From: CBDDBH01 sp965225625
GTDB taxonomy: Bacteria; Pseudomonadota; Gammaproteobacteria; JADZEE01
Length of the DNA stretch: 64,000 nucleotides
Reading direction: 5' to 3'
Assembly (NCBI GenBank): GCA_965225625.1
Contig: CBDDBH010000028.1
Span: forward strand, 1 to 64,000
Shown: one piece after another, positions 8,192 through 16,717 of the stretch
Numbering within the stretch: position 1 is the first letter of the stretch
How the letters are laid out: every line of letters starts with the position of its first letter
Program-made: the position numbers and the translations under genes
Notes under the pieces: model-generated
The model's database searches: none
What the model was told of the DNA's origin: nothing
The model's input: only the letters and a program-made list of their open reading frames with translations

Positions 8192-9832
8192 CTAGCGGCA
8201 CAGGTGTTTACGGTTTTGCGGCATCATGATGAACTGCCACGGTGAGTCCATGCGTTGCGCGACGCTTACCTCGATGATTACCGGTCCGTCCGTATTGAAC
8301 GCACGTTCCAGTGTGTTGCGCAGTGTTTGCGGCGAATCGGCATGCAGTCCCGTCGCGCCGAAGGATTCGGCGAGTTTTACAAAATCCGGATTGTGCAGAT
8401 CCGAGCATATCCGGCGACCTTCGAACCACTCGTCCTGCTGGCGTTGCACGTTGGTAAAGGTCTGGTCATTAAAGATCACGGTGACCACATTGAGTTGATT
8501 CTGCACGGCAGTTGAGAGTTCCTGCACGTTGAACATGAAGCCGCCGTCGCCACTCACTTGCACTACTTTTTTGCCGGGGTTGGCAACGGCGACACCGAGC
8601 GCCGTGGCGTAACCGTAACCCAGCGTGCCCTGGTGGCCGGCCGTTATGAAATGCCGTGGATGATAGACCGGAAATCCGTACCAGGAGACAAACCCCACTT
8701 GGGTCACTTCGTCGACGAAAAAGCCGTCTTCGGGAAGCAGTTCACGGATCACGTCGAGATAGGCCATTTGCATGGGGACCTGTGAGCGGATCTCGCCATA
8801 AACATTTTGTTTGAGTTGCGTCAGTTCGTTCTCACGCGAGGCACGTTGGATGTTGTAGTTGTCCAGTTCATCGTGCAGGGCGGTCAGGACATCTCTCGCA
8901 CCACCGACGATACCAACATCGGGTGTCGCAATTCGGGTGATCTCCACCGGATCGATATCGATACGGATGGTCTTTAAATCGTCATCGATACCCCACTGGG
9001 TCAATTGCAGCAGCCGCGTGCCAACTCCGAGTATGGCATCCGCTTCGCCCCACAGGCGATGACCGGCCGGCTGGTTTTGGCTGAGGTAATGGCGGGCATC
9101 GACGATGCCTTGTCCCTTGCGATTAACCACGACCGGCGCCTGCAGTTGTTCCGCCACGGCCAGCAGTGCCGGTCCGGCGTCGAGAGCGCCGGAGCCAACT
9201 ATGATCAACGGGCGTTTAGCGGCACCCAGAATCTTCGCCGCCGCGGCAACACGATCAATATCGATCGGTGGCCGTGGATAGTCGGTAACGGCGTCCAACA
9301 GGTCGACTTCCGCATCTACACCCATAATGTCCATGGGCATTTCTATTTCGACCGGCAGTGGGCGGCCGCTGTGCAATTGTTTCATCGCCTCACGCATACG
9401 GTCAGGCGCTTGGGTTGGATGATCGATGCGCTCAGCCCATTTGGTCAAATGGCGGATCAGCCCCAGTTGATCGTGGATCTCGTGCAGGTGGCCGTAGCCG
9501 CTGTCGATGCCGGTTGCGTGCACTTGCCCGGAAATGCACAGCACCCGCGCGTTGTTCGCATAGGCGGTGCACAGTGCCGCTGTTGAATTCAACAGGCCTG
9601 GGCCCGGGACTACGGTGTAGGCGCCAATGCGCCCGCTCGATTGTGTGTAGCCGTAAGCCATGTAGCCGGCACCTTGTTCGTGGCGCGAGTGGATAACTTT
9701 CAATGCCGTGCCTTGCTTGAACATGGCGTCGAAAAAATGATCCAGTTGCCCCCCCGGCAATCCGAAAACAGTATCGATTCCATAGGGCAATAGCGATTTG
9801 ATCATCGCCTCGGCGCCGGTCATGCGTGTCAT
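8192..9832 (-). CDS. Acetolactate-synthase-like thiamine-diphosphate enzyme
   Basis: 546-residue three-domain TPP-dependent enzyme. The N-terminal PYR domain has the catalytic glutamate in SRHEQGAGYMA (Glu52). The central domain (about 190-330) has a Rossmann-like layout, and the C-terminal PP domain carries the Mg/TPP motif GDGG (428-431) closing with FNDQ (454-457). It resembles acetolactate synthase large subunits and related 2-oxo-acid decarboxylases. No regulatory small subunit follows, and it sits in a catabolic operon between the nitrilase and fuconate dehydratase genes, so a catabolic carboligase or decarboxylase is likelier than branched-chain amino-acid synthesis. Cytoplasmic; no signal peptide. 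The exact keto-acid substrate is unknown. Confidence 0.85.
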   Translation of the reverse strand: MTRMTGAEAMIKSLLPYGIDTVFGLPGGQLDHFFDAMFKQGTALKVIHSRHEQGAGYMAYGYTQSSGRIGAYTVVPGPGLLNSTAALCTAYANNARVLCISGQVHATGIDSGYGHLHEIHDQLGLIRHLTKWAERIDHPTQAPDRMREAMKQLHSGRPLPVEIEMPMDIMGVDAEVDLLDAVTDYPRPPIDIDRVAAAAKILGAAKRPLIIVGSGALDAGPALLAVAEQLQAPVVVNRKGQGIVDARHYLSQNQPAGHRLWGEADAILGVGTRLLQLTQWGIDDDLKTIRIDIDPVEITRIATPDVGIVGGARDVLTALHDELDNYNIQRASRENELTQLKQNVYGEIRSQVPMQMAYLDVIRELLPEDGFFVDEVTQVGFVSWYGFPVYHPRHFITAGHQGTLGYGYATALGVAVANPGKKVVQVSGDGGFMFNVQELSTAVQNQLNVVTVIFNDQTFTNVQRQQDEWFEGRRICSDLHNPDFVKLAESFGATGLHADSPQTLRNTLERAFNTDGPVIIEVSVAQRMDSPWQFIMMPQNRKHLCR

Positions 9833-9908
9833 TTAATAGGTCCTTTAGGGTGTGGTTTGAAACAACGTGCTCACGCGACGCCGCGCAGAGATCCGCGCTT
9901 GCCGTCGC

Positions 9909-10154
9909 TCAGGATTTTTTCTGACTTTTTCGGCGGCGGTAGCGAACGAGAAAAAAGGGGAATCCGAGGCAATATACCCAGACCATAGGGTTGGCCAAGG
10001 CCCGACTCAATGCCGAGATGATGTCATCGGGGCTGATGTAAACCTTGCTCTGCATGGTTTGTTCGGGCGCACTGTGAATGATCAAGTGATCTTTCTTGTA
10101 CTCGAACTGGCCGAACTGAAACTCAACATCTGCAAGTTTGCTTCGTACTTTCAT
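9909..10154 (-). CDS. Small protein with C-terminal membrane segment, unknown function
   Basis: 81 residues from ATG 10152-10154, with GGGG about ten bases upstream as a weak ribosome binding site; a TTG start at 10187 would add 11 residues. The N-terminal half is polar and beta-rich (KVRSKLADVEFQFGQFEYK). One hydrophobic segment (NPMVWVYCLGFPFFLVRY) is followed by a strongly basic tail (RRRKSQKKS), consistent with an inner-membrane anchor with a cytoplasmic C-terminus. It lies between the nitrilase and TPP-enzyme genes on the same strand. Not recognised; it may be an accessory subunit of the operon. Confidence 0.55.
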   Translation of the reverse strand: MKVRSKLADVEFQFGQFEYKKDHLIIHSAPEQTMQSKVYISPDDIISALSRALANPMVWVYCLGFPFFLVRYRRRKSQKKS

Positions 10155-10195
10155 TTTAAATAACCCCGGCCCGGCGCCTCCATGCAATCGCTGGA

Positions 10196-11347
10196 CTAGC
10201 TCTTGCGCAGGCGTCCTGTTTCCTGCGCATATTTGATGCGTGACTCCAGCAGCGTGGAAATATCCTCCGGTCCGTAGCCCGCCGGCGGTGTGAACTGACC
10301 GCGTCCGTACAAGTCATCGAATACTTCTTTGCAGATCGATACTTTATCGGCCAGGGTGCGCGGCGGTTTGCCCGACGGGAAGCGGTTCGGCGGATAAATC
10401 GGGTTTTCGTAAATTTGGCGGAAACCTTCCGTGCGAAGATCCACCCATGTGTTGTGATTAGCCCGCGTGCGGTAATGGCGCAGCGCCTGGATATCGATGG
10501 TAACTGCCAGTACTTGCTCCGCCGGGTACGGTGCCTCACGCAGCACCATGCCGGTATAGTCGATCGCGAACGAATCGCCGGGGCAAAATGCCTTCGGGTA
10601 ATACTCGTATTCAACCGAGGCCCAATTGGAACCCAACAAATAGCACATGTTGTCGTGCGCCCGGGTGCGGCGAGTGAACATCCAGAAATCCCAGGGCTTG
10701 GAGACACCTTCCTGTTCCTGGATAGCGCCGGGATGGCAGATAATCTCGGCGCCGTTGAATCCAAGTGCACGTGATACTTCCGGTGTGCAGCCGTCGTGAC
10801 AGGTCATGGTACCGAGCTTGCCTATCTCGGTATCGATTACGGGGAAAAGCGTCTTGATGTCGCTGCCGATCTTCTCGCTGTATTCATCGAAGATGTCGTG
10901 CGGACTGGTTCCCAGGCCAATGGTCGCGGGAATGTGCCACTTGTGGTATTTCAGGACCACCTCGCCCGTTGGGCCAACAATAAAGTTGGTGTTGAACCAG
11001 CGATCGGGAAACTCGGGCAGCTCCTCCACCACACCGCCGCCGACGATATACATCTCGTACTGCTTGGCGATCTCACCGAGTTGGTCGATTTCCGGGCCGG
11101 GGATGGTGACGGCCTTTTTCATTTGATCGGCTAGCCCGCTCTCACCTTTGCCGGGTGTGCCAACGCCCTGCATGAAGTATTCGGGCAATACCGCCAGACG
11201 CACCGGGATCTCCCAGAAATAGCCGGCGCCGAAATGGAGCATGTTGCAGACCCGGCCCAGGTTCTTTTTGATCCCGGCGCGGTCTTTTACCACCGTAACC
11301 TCGGGCTGCACGATCAACGCCGTGTATGGTTCAATTCGATCTGTCAT
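10196..11347 (-). CDS. Nitrilase-superfamily amidase or carbon-nitrogen hydrolase
   Basis: 383-residue member of the carbon-nitrogen hydrolase superfamily with the complete Glu-Lys-Cys triad: Glu56 (AVLPEYF), Lys136 (LKYHKWHIP) and Cys183 (TMTCHDGC). The TCHDGC nucleophile motif and the length with a C-terminal extension (about 290-383) are more like aliphatic amidase/formamidase-type members than true nitrilases. It would cleave an amide or nitrile to a carboxylate and ammonia. It lies 13 nt downstream of the flavoprotein gene, in the same run as the TPP enzyme and fuconate dehydratase, suggesting that the pathway substrate or an intermediate carries an amide nitrogen. The substrate is not predictable from sequence alone. 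Confidence 0.85.
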   Translation of the reverse strand: MTDRIEPYTALIVQPEVTVVKDRAGIKKNLGRVCNMLHFGAGYFWEIPVRLAVLPEYFMQGVGTPGKGESGLADQMKKAVTIPGPEIDQLGEIAKQYEMYIVGGGVVEELPEFPDRWFNTNFIVGPTGEVVLKYHKWHIPATIGLGTSPHDIFDEYSEKIGSDIKTLFPVIDTEIGKLGTMTCHDGCTPEVSRALGFNGAEIICHPGAIQEQEGVSKPWDFWMFTRRTRAHDNMCYLLGSNWASVEYEYYPKAFCPGDSFAIDYTGMVLREAPYPAEQVLAVTIDIQALRHYRTRANHNTWVDLRTEGFRQIYENPIYPPNRFPSGKPPRTLADKVSICKEVFDDLYGRGQFTPPAGYGPEDISTLLESRIKYAQETGRLRKS

Positions 11348-11360
11348 CGTTTACACCTCT

Positions 11361-12944
11361 TCAAAAATCAAAATCATCGTCTTCGTCTTTGAGTCCGAGA
11401 TCCAGAAGGATCTCGTTCGCCGCAATACTGCCCATGCCGCAGATACCGCCACCCGGGTGGCACGACGGTCCGGTCAGGTAAAGTTTATTGATGGGCGCGC
11501 GATAGTTCGCGTAATTTGGGAAGGGCCGGAACGCGCCCATTTGTGCGAGTGTCCGGTCGCCGCCGTTCGTGCTGCCACGGTAAAAGCACAAGTTCGCGCG
11601 CGCGAGACTGGGGCCGGTCTCGACGAATTCGGCCATGATATTGTCGGCGTCCATGTTGGTTGTGTAATTCTGTAACTGTTTGAGTAGCGTATTGCGCACG
11701 TAGTCGGAGCCGAGCGCCTCCCAGTCTTCGCCGCTGGCCAGCTCTATGGGTACGAATGTATCCATGATCAGTGTCTGCTTGCCGTCCGGCGCGCGGCTTG
11801 GGTCCATCTGCGTCCAGCATGCGGTCCAAAGAAAGGGATCGCTGGGGGGCAGGCCTTGTGTCATCTCGTTGTACTGCCGATCTATGTCGGAGACTGTGCC
11901 AAAGATGCGCTGGAATGCGGTCTTGCCCATGTCGCTGCCGTTTTTGAATTGCGGTGCCTCGTGTAGCGCGTAATGCACTCGCGCAATGGTCACTTCACCG
12001 AAGCTGAAGTTGCGCACCATATTGAGGAATGCATCGGGCAAAATTCCATCGTCGAAACCGTGGAGAAAGGTCTGAAACGGATCGAGTGCTGAGATGACCC
12101 CTTGTGCAGCGGTGATCTCGGTGCCGTCCTCGAGTCGCACGCCAACGCAGGCCCCGTCGCTGACGAGGAACTTGCGAACCGTAGCGCCGCTTATGACCGT
12201 GCCGCCGTTCGCCTCGACATAACGTTGCATGGCAACGGACAGCATACCGCTGCCGCCCTCCGGGATAGCCTGTCCGAAATAATGGATACTCGGGATCATG
12301 ACGTAAAACCCGGCCGCCGTGCCGAGTTGATCGGGTAGTGTCTGTGGCGCTGTTGCCCAACCGAGAATGAAAGCGCGAACGTGTTCGTTCTCGAAATTCT
12401 CGAAAGTGAAAGCGCGAGAGCTGAGCTGATAATCGCGCAAGCGCTGCAGACCCTCCGGGGTAGTTTCCAGTGCCTGATACATCAAGCTCGGCGGCGCCGG
12501 CGGCGAGAACATGCTCTTGATGACACCGTCCTGGATCTCACCAAACTCAGCGTAGATTTCTTTGTAGCGCTTGGCGTCCGCTTTCGAGTATTGCGCTATC
12601 GTGTCACAGGTTTTATCGACGTCCTTGTAAACGATAATCCCGTCGCCTTCGTACTTGTTGGGATGACCGGTGATGTGATCTTGCGACCAGATATATTTCA
12701 GCCCGTATTGCTCTAACTCGGGTTTCAGCGTTTGGAAATCAGGGTTCAAATGGATCCAGACATGCGAGGAGCCGAACATGTCGTGTTTGAAGCCGGGTAG
12801 CGTGACTTCGCGGGTAATGACGCCGCCGCCCACCCATTCATTACGTTCGAGCACGGCGACACTCAGGCCGCGTTTGACCAGCAACGCAGCACATATCAAC
12901 GCATTGTGGCCACCGCCGGCGATTACTATGTCGTAGTCAGCCAT
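11361..12944 (-). CDS. Phytoene-desaturase-like FAD oxidoreductase (PYROXD2-like)
   Basis: 527-residue flavoprotein with an N-terminal dinucleotide-binding fold (YDIVIAGGGHNALICAA, residues 4-20, GxGxxN rather than GxGxxG), an acidic ribose-binding end of strand 2 (VLERN) and a C-terminal FAD closure GPSCHPGGGICGMGS (about 495-510). This is the NAD(P)/FAD-dependent amine-oxidase/phytoene-desaturase superfamily, close to PYROXD2-type proteins. No carotenoid genes are nearby, so it probably oxidises a small substrate of this catabolic operon. The C-terminus is very acidic (KDEDDDFDF). It starts at ATG 12942-12944 and is followed after 13 nt by the nitrilase gene. Specificity unknown. Confidence 0.82.
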   Translation of the reverse strand: MADYDIVIAGGGHNALICAALLVKRGLSVAVLERNEWVGGGVITREVTLPGFKHDMFGSSHVWIHLNPDFQTLKPELEQYGLKYIWSQDHITGHPNKYEGDGIIVYKDVDKTCDTIAQYSKADAKRYKEIYAEFGEIQDGVIKSMFSPPAPPSLMYQALETTPEGLQRLRDYQLSSRAFTFENFENEHVRAFILGWATAPQTLPDQLGTAAGFYVMIPSIHYFGQAIPEGGSGMLSVAMQRYVEANGGTVISGATVRKFLVSDGACVGVRLEDGTEITAAQGVISALDPFQTFLHGFDDGILPDAFLNMVRNFSFGEVTIARVHYALHEAPQFKNGSDMGKTAFQRIFGTVSDIDRQYNEMTQGLPPSDPFLWTACWTQMDPSRAPDGKQTLIMDTFVPIELASGEDWEALGSDYVRNTLLKQLQNYTTNMDADNIMAEFVETGPSLARANLCFYRGSTNGGDRTLAQMGAFRPFPNYANYRAPINKLYLTGPSCHPGGGICGMGSIAANEILLDLGLKDEDDDFDF

Positions 12945-12946
12945 TA

Positions 12947-12966
12947 CTTAATTTTCCGTAATTAAG
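12947..12966. promoter_or_regulatory. Inverted repeat directly upstream of the flavoprotein gene
   Basis: CTTAATT and AATTAAG (7-bp perfect arms) are separated by 6 nt and begin only 3 nt upstream of the start codon. The spacing and core differ from the AGTTTA-N4-TAAACT operators elsewhere in the window. It could be an operator or a start-site hairpin. Low confidence. Confidence 0.3.
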
Positions 12967-13066
12967 CTCCCTCTCCCGCACGGAGGGTGTCGCGGGGATA
13001 AATATGAATCGTACTGGGACTCGCGGTTTGAGATCCTCTTCATGTGAGGGGTTAATCATTACACCT

Positions 13067-14275
13067 TCACCAATTCCACATCGTTCCATCTTCCAGGCGA
13101 TTGACAGGAAGATAGGCTGGTTCGTAAGGGTATTTTTCTGCCAGCGCTTCGTCGATATCCACGCCGTGCCCGGGTGCTTCGCCGGGATGTAGGTATCCGT
13201 CCTCGAAATAATATGCATGGGGAAACACAGCGTCGGTCTCTTGCGTGTGGCGCATATATTCCTGGATGCCGAAATTCGGTACCCACAGATCAAAGTGCAG
13301 TGCCGCACCCATACAGGCCGGTGACAGATCAGTGGCGCCGTGACAGCCGGTGCGTATGTGATATAGCGCGGCCAGATCCGCGACCCGGCGCAGGTGGGTG
13401 ATGCCGCCTGCGTGCAGGACCGTCATTCGGATGTAGTCGATGAGCTGTTCGGTCAGGAGTGTTTGGCAGTCCCAGATCGTGTTGAAGACCTCACCGAGCG
13501 CAAGCGGTGTCACGGTATGCTGACGTACTAACCGAAAGCCTTCCTGGTTTTCCGCGGGCACGGCGTCTTCAAGCCAGAACAACCGGTAATCCTCCAGCGA
13601 TTTACCTACCCGCGCAGCCTCGATCGGGGTTAGGCGGTGATGCACGTCGTGCAACAAATGCGGGTCAAAACCAAATCGCGTGCGTAACGCATCAAACAAT
13701 TTGGGTACGTGGTCTATGTATTTGGTCGTCGACCAAAGGTTCTCGGTTGGCAGTGCGGCATCGGCAGGCTCGTAGTACATCTTATCTGCCGAGACTCCAT
13801 AGCTACTCGCTAGTCCCGGGATACCGGATTGCGCGCGCACTGCGTGGTAGCCGCTTTCGAGATACTTCGCGACTTCATCGGCCGTTTCATCGATATCGCG
13901 GCCGTTCGCGTGGCCGTAAACCATGACGCCGTCCCGGCTGCGTCCGCCAAGCAATTGATACAGGGGTAGCCCAGCGACCTTGGCTTTGATATCCCATAAG
14001 GCGGTATCGACTGCCCCAATTGCGGCCATGGTGATCGGACCCCGCCGCCAGTAAGCGCCGCGATAAAGGTATTGCCAGATGTCCTCGATACGGGCGGGAT
14101 CGCGGCCAATCAGGCACGCTGCAACGTGTTCCTGCAGGTAAGCCGCCACGGCCAGTTCGCGACCATTAACGGTGGCGTCACCGATGCCGAAGACACCATC
14201 GTCGGTGGTGATCTTCAAGGTCACGAAATTGCGCCCAGGGCAGGTGACGATGACCTTGGCTTCGGTGATTTTCAT
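13067..14275 (-). CDS. D-mannonate dehydratase (enolase superfamily ManD)
   Basis: 402 residues, the normal ManD length. It converts D-mannonate to 2-keto-3-deoxy-D-gluconate. Every signature residue lies at the position seen in characterised ManD enzymes: Arg147 (VRAQ), Tyr159 (SSYG), metal ligands Asp210 (LLHDVHH), Glu236 (LEDAVP) and Glu262 (GEVFN), with His212 and His312 (GCHGATD) as acid/base. The C-terminal DGTMWNW closure is also typical. The product feeds the KDG kinase and KDPG aldolase encoded at 16.7-18.4 kb. No good ribosome binding site is seen. A strong palindromic operator (14296-14325) lies 21 nt upstream, so transcription of this gene and the minus-strand genes after it is probably controlled there. 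Confidence 0.92.
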   Translation of the reverse strand: MKITEAKVIVTCPGRNFVTLKITTDDGVFGIGDATVNGRELAVAAYLQEHVAACLIGRDPARIEDIWQYLYRGAYWRRGPITMAAIGAVDTALWDIKAKVAGLPLYQLLGGRSRDGVMVYGHANGRDIDETADEVAKYLESGYHAVRAQSGIPGLASSYGVSADKMYYEPADAALPTENLWSTTKYIDHVPKLFDALRTRFGFDPHLLHDVHHRLTPIEAARVGKSLEDYRLFWLEDAVPAENQEGFRLVRQHTVTPLALGEVFNTIWDCQTLLTEQLIDYIRMTVLHAGGITHLRRVADLAALYHIRTGCHGATDLSPACMGAALHFDLWVPNFGIQEYMRHTQETDAVFPHAYYFEDGYLHPGEAPGHGVDIDEALAEKYPYEPAYLPVNRLEDGTMWNW

Positions 14276-14295
14276 AGACAGGTAGGGCTGTAAAT

Positions 14296-14325
14296 GCGAA
14301 TTAGTTTAAGCATAAACTAATTCGC
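14296..14325. promoter_or_regulatory. Palindromic operator, predicted MarR-family site
   Basis: Perfect 13-bp arms GCGAATTAGTTTA and TAAACTAATTCGC around the spacer AGCA, 21 nt upstream of the D-mannonate dehydratase start. The inner core AGTTTA-N4-TAAACT recurs with small changes at 25683-25698, 25713-25731 and 28112-28131, the last beside a marR gene. The palindrome is seen directly; the identity of the binding protein is inferred from proximity at the 28.1 kb site. Confidence 0.75.
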
Positions 14326-14370
14326 CGATCGCGTCAACGCTGTGCCCGGCAGGGCAGGAATGCGGCTTGA

Positions 14371-15738
14371 TTAAGTCCCTACAAAGTTGAAAAAGAACAC
14401 TGCGCCAACACCCAGCGGCGCCACGAAGCGAACCAGGATCAACCAGATCTGATACCAGGGTCCGTCGCTGATGCCGAGTTCATCGAGGATCGATGACGAT
14501 GACATTGCCCAGCCCGCGAACAACGCGATCAGGAAACCGCTGATCGGCAGACACAGGTTCGACACTATGAATATCAACATGTCGAATATCGTGCGTCCGG
14601 CCAGCACCGGGATTGCATCGAACGGTTTGAAATCTTTTAGGACGCTGAACGACAGCGCCGCACCGATGCCGACGACCCAGGCAATGGTTCCGGTGGCAAT
14701 TGCCATCGGCATACGCCGCAGGTTCTTGCGTTCCTCCAGGTAGGAGACCATCGGCTCCAACATGCCGATACATGAAGTGAAGGCGGCAAACAACAACAAG
14801 ACAAAGAATACGGTGCCAAAGATGCGTCCCAGCGGCATGCCACCGAATGCAACCGGCAGCGTGACGAAAGTTAGCCCGGGTCCCTCGCCCGGATCCAGTC
14901 CCGATGCGAACACGATCGGAAAAATCGCGAGCCCGGCCAACAATGCGACCGCCGTGTCCGCGAAACCAATGGTCACCGCGGCACGCGGAATCGATACATC
15001 TTTCGGTAGATAAGCGCCGAAGGTCATCAAGATACCGGCGCCTACGGTGAGTGAGAAAAATGCCTGACCGATGGCGATGAAATAGCTGCTAGCGGTTAGT
15101 TTGGAAAAATCCGGCGCAAACAGAAAACGCCATCCTTCTGCGGCAGCACCCGTGATGTTTGAGTATACGGCGAGAATGGCGAGCAGCACGAATAGAGCGG
15201 GCATCATCAATTTAGTGACCTGCTCGATCCCTGCGCGTACGCCGCGTCCAACGACAAATACCGTACCGGCGATGCAGATTGTTTGCCAGAAGATTAGTCG
15301 CCACGGTGAGGCAAGCAGCCCGTCAAAGGCTGCCGCGGCTCCTTCGCCGGTGAGCCCGGAAAATTCACCGCTGGCGGCGCGCACGACGTATTCCATCGAC
15401 CAGCCGCTAACCGTTCCGTAAAAGCTCAACGCGATCGGCGGTGCAATGATCCCCAGCCAGCCCAGGACCTGCCATCCCGGGTGTGCGCCTTCCTGCACAC
15501 ACACCGCCTGCACGCTTGCCACCGGGCTGAGGCCCCCGCGGCGCCCGATCATGAGTTCCGCCATCACCAGCGGTACGCCGATCAAGAAGATAATTGCCAG
15601 GTATACAAAGACAAAAGCACCGCCGCCGTTTTGACCGGCGATGTAGGGGAACAGCCAGAGATTACCAAGCCCGACCGCGGAGCTGATGGTCGCCATCAGG
15701 AACGTCCATCGCGAGGTAAATGTTTCGTGCTGTTGCAT
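14371..15738 (-). CDS. Sodium-dependent transporter, NSS (SNF) family
   Basis: 455-residue inner-membrane symporter of the neurotransmitter:sodium symporter family. The N-terminal motif SSAVGLGNLWLFPYIAGQNG followed by GGAF (about residues 19-41) is the unwound helix-1 substrate and sodium-binding region of LeuT-like proteins. About eleven or twelve hydrophobic segments follow. Family substrates are amino acids and related amines. It is encoded just upstream of the mannonate dehydratase operator on the same strand, next to the exported VOC and HapK-like genes, so it may supply a nitrogen-containing substrate to the catabolic block. Start ATG 15736-15738. Confidence 0.88.
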   Translation of the reverse strand: MQQHETFTSRWTFLMATISSAVGLGNLWLFPYIAGQNGGGAFVFVYLAIIFLIGVPLVMAELMIGRRGGLSPVASVQAVCVQEGAHPGWQVLGWLGIIAPPIALSFYGTVSGWSMEYVVRAASGEFSGLTGEGAAAAFDGLLASPWRLIFWQTICIAGTVFVVGRGVRAGIEQVTKLMMPALFVLLAILAVYSNITGAAAEGWRFLFAPDFSKLTASSYFIAIGQAFFSLTVGAGILMTFGAYLPKDVSIPRAAVTIGFADTAVALLAGLAIFPIVFASGLDPGEGPGLTFVTLPVAFGGMPLGRIFGTVFFVLLLFAAFTSCIGMLEPMVSYLEERKNLRRMPMAIATGTIAWVVGIGAALSFSVLKDFKPFDAIPVLAGRTIFDMLIFIVSNLCLPISGFLIALFAGWAMSSSSILDELGISDGPWYQIWLILVRFVAPLGVGAVFFFNFVGT

Positions 15739-15775
15739 ATCCGCGCGGTTCAGTTTGAACGACGTTTTCGATCGC

Positions 15776-16255
15776 TCATTTATCAGTGTCGTTCAACCAC
15801 TGGAAGATCTCGACCGTGTAGCCACCCGGGTCTGCGATAAAAAAGGCGCGGATAGGAGCAGAGGCGTGATTGAAAATTTCCTGCAAAACGGTCACTTCCG
15901 GGTGGCTTTTGATGCGCGCATACCAACCATCCACGTCGTCGGTCACGATACTGAACATGACCGCGTTGCTTTCCTGCGGCTTGTGAAATGCGCCTTCACT
16001 CTCTGCTGTTACGCCCAGATAGGAGGCGGGCGTAACTTGGTAGATCCTGATCCACTCCTGCGTGAAGCTTGGCTTGAGTCCCAGGATATCCTCGTAAAAT
16101 GCCGCGGGTGCGCTGATGTCCTTGTAGTAAAAGAAGACATAGTGACCGGTCACATTGGGAAGGGACGTGGCTGTCGCAGTCTCGCTGGCCACGCTTGTGG
16201 ACGTTGATATCGCCGCCAATGCGATGAGCGCGCTTAATCCATTCAATATTTTCAT
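15776..16255 (-). CDS. Exported VOC-family (glyoxalase-fold) protein
   Basis: 159 residues from ATG 16253-16255, preceded by AGAGG nine bases upstream; a longer start at 16282 is less likely because it would bury the signal peptide. Residues 1-24 form a signal peptide (MKILNGLSALIALAAISTST..ASE). The mature part is one vicinal-oxygen-chelate domain: a first betaalphabetabetabeta unit with HYVFFYYKDISAPAAFYEDILGL, and a second ending in DPGGYTVEIFQW, where the glutamate is the usual metal ligand. Periplasmic VOC proteins are less common than cytoplasmic ones. It is followed by the NSS transporter gene and preceded by the HapK-like gene. Substrate unknown. Confidence 0.82.
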   Translation of the reverse strand: MKILNGLSALIALAAISTSTSVASETATATSLPNVTGHYVFFYYKDISAPAAFYEDILGLKPSFTQEWIRIYQVTPASYLGVTAESEGAFHKPQESNAVMFSIVTDDVDGWYARIKSHPEVTVLQEIFNHASAPIRAFFIADPGGYTVEIFQWLNDTDK

Positions 16256-16282
16256 GGCTTTTAACCTCTGATCCCGGGGCAA

Positions 16283-16597
16283 TCAGACAAATTGTTCCTG
16301 GAAGAGGAATACCGGTTTTCCCTCCACCATAGTCTGGAACTTGCCGGCAACTTCTTGTACCGCCTGGGACTGGGCGTCGGCGCCGAGTTGCTCGAAGTCG
16401 GTAACAGTGATCAGTTCCATGTACTGATACGGTGCGGGGGCACCATCCATCGTGCCGACGACCCGGTTGACTTTCATGTCGATGACGGACGGCAGTTGCC
16501 GGACGACGGGGGCATCTTCTTCGGCAATAAATTTTTCGTAGTCTGCCGGTGAAACGCCTTCTTTGAGATTAAACAGCACGATCATGAATTTCTGCAT
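16283..16597 (-). CDS. EthD/HapK-like ferredoxin-fold protein
   Basis: 104-residue single-domain protein (KFMIVLFNLKEGVSPADYEKF, LPSVIDMKVNRVVG, YMELITVTDFEQL) typical of dimeric alpha+beta barrel proteins, closest in style to the REDY-like HapK family and to EthD domains. These are small cytoplasmic enzymes or accessory proteins acting on reactive intermediates; members do not share one function. It has no signal peptide. It is the first gene of a short run with the exported VOC protein (28 nt gap) and the NSS transporter. The call rests on the N-terminal FNLKEGVSPADYE pattern and size, so the subfamily is tentative. Confidence 0.6.
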   Translation of the reverse strand: MQKFMIVLFNLKEGVSPADYEKFIAEEDAPVVRQLPSVIDMKVNRVVGTMDGAPAPYQYMELITVTDFEQLGADAQSQAVQEVAGKFQTMVEGKPVFLFQEQFV

Positions 16598-16717
16598 TGT
16601 TCGGACCCTCGTTGTCGATGAATGATTACAGCCTTTCCACAGAGCATTTCGTTTGCCCTGCTATCCAGCCTGTAAGAAAAATTTCCACTCCGCTTTCCCA
16701 GTAATTCTGATCAAGCG

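Noticed and set aside
8192..9832. Annotation as the biosynthetic acetolactate synthase large subunit
   Set aside because: No small subunit or ilvC gene follows, and it is inside a catabolic operon.
11361..12944. Carotenoid biosynthesis (phytoene desaturase)
   Set aside because: Only the superfamily fold matches; no phytoene synthase or other carotenoid gene is in the window.
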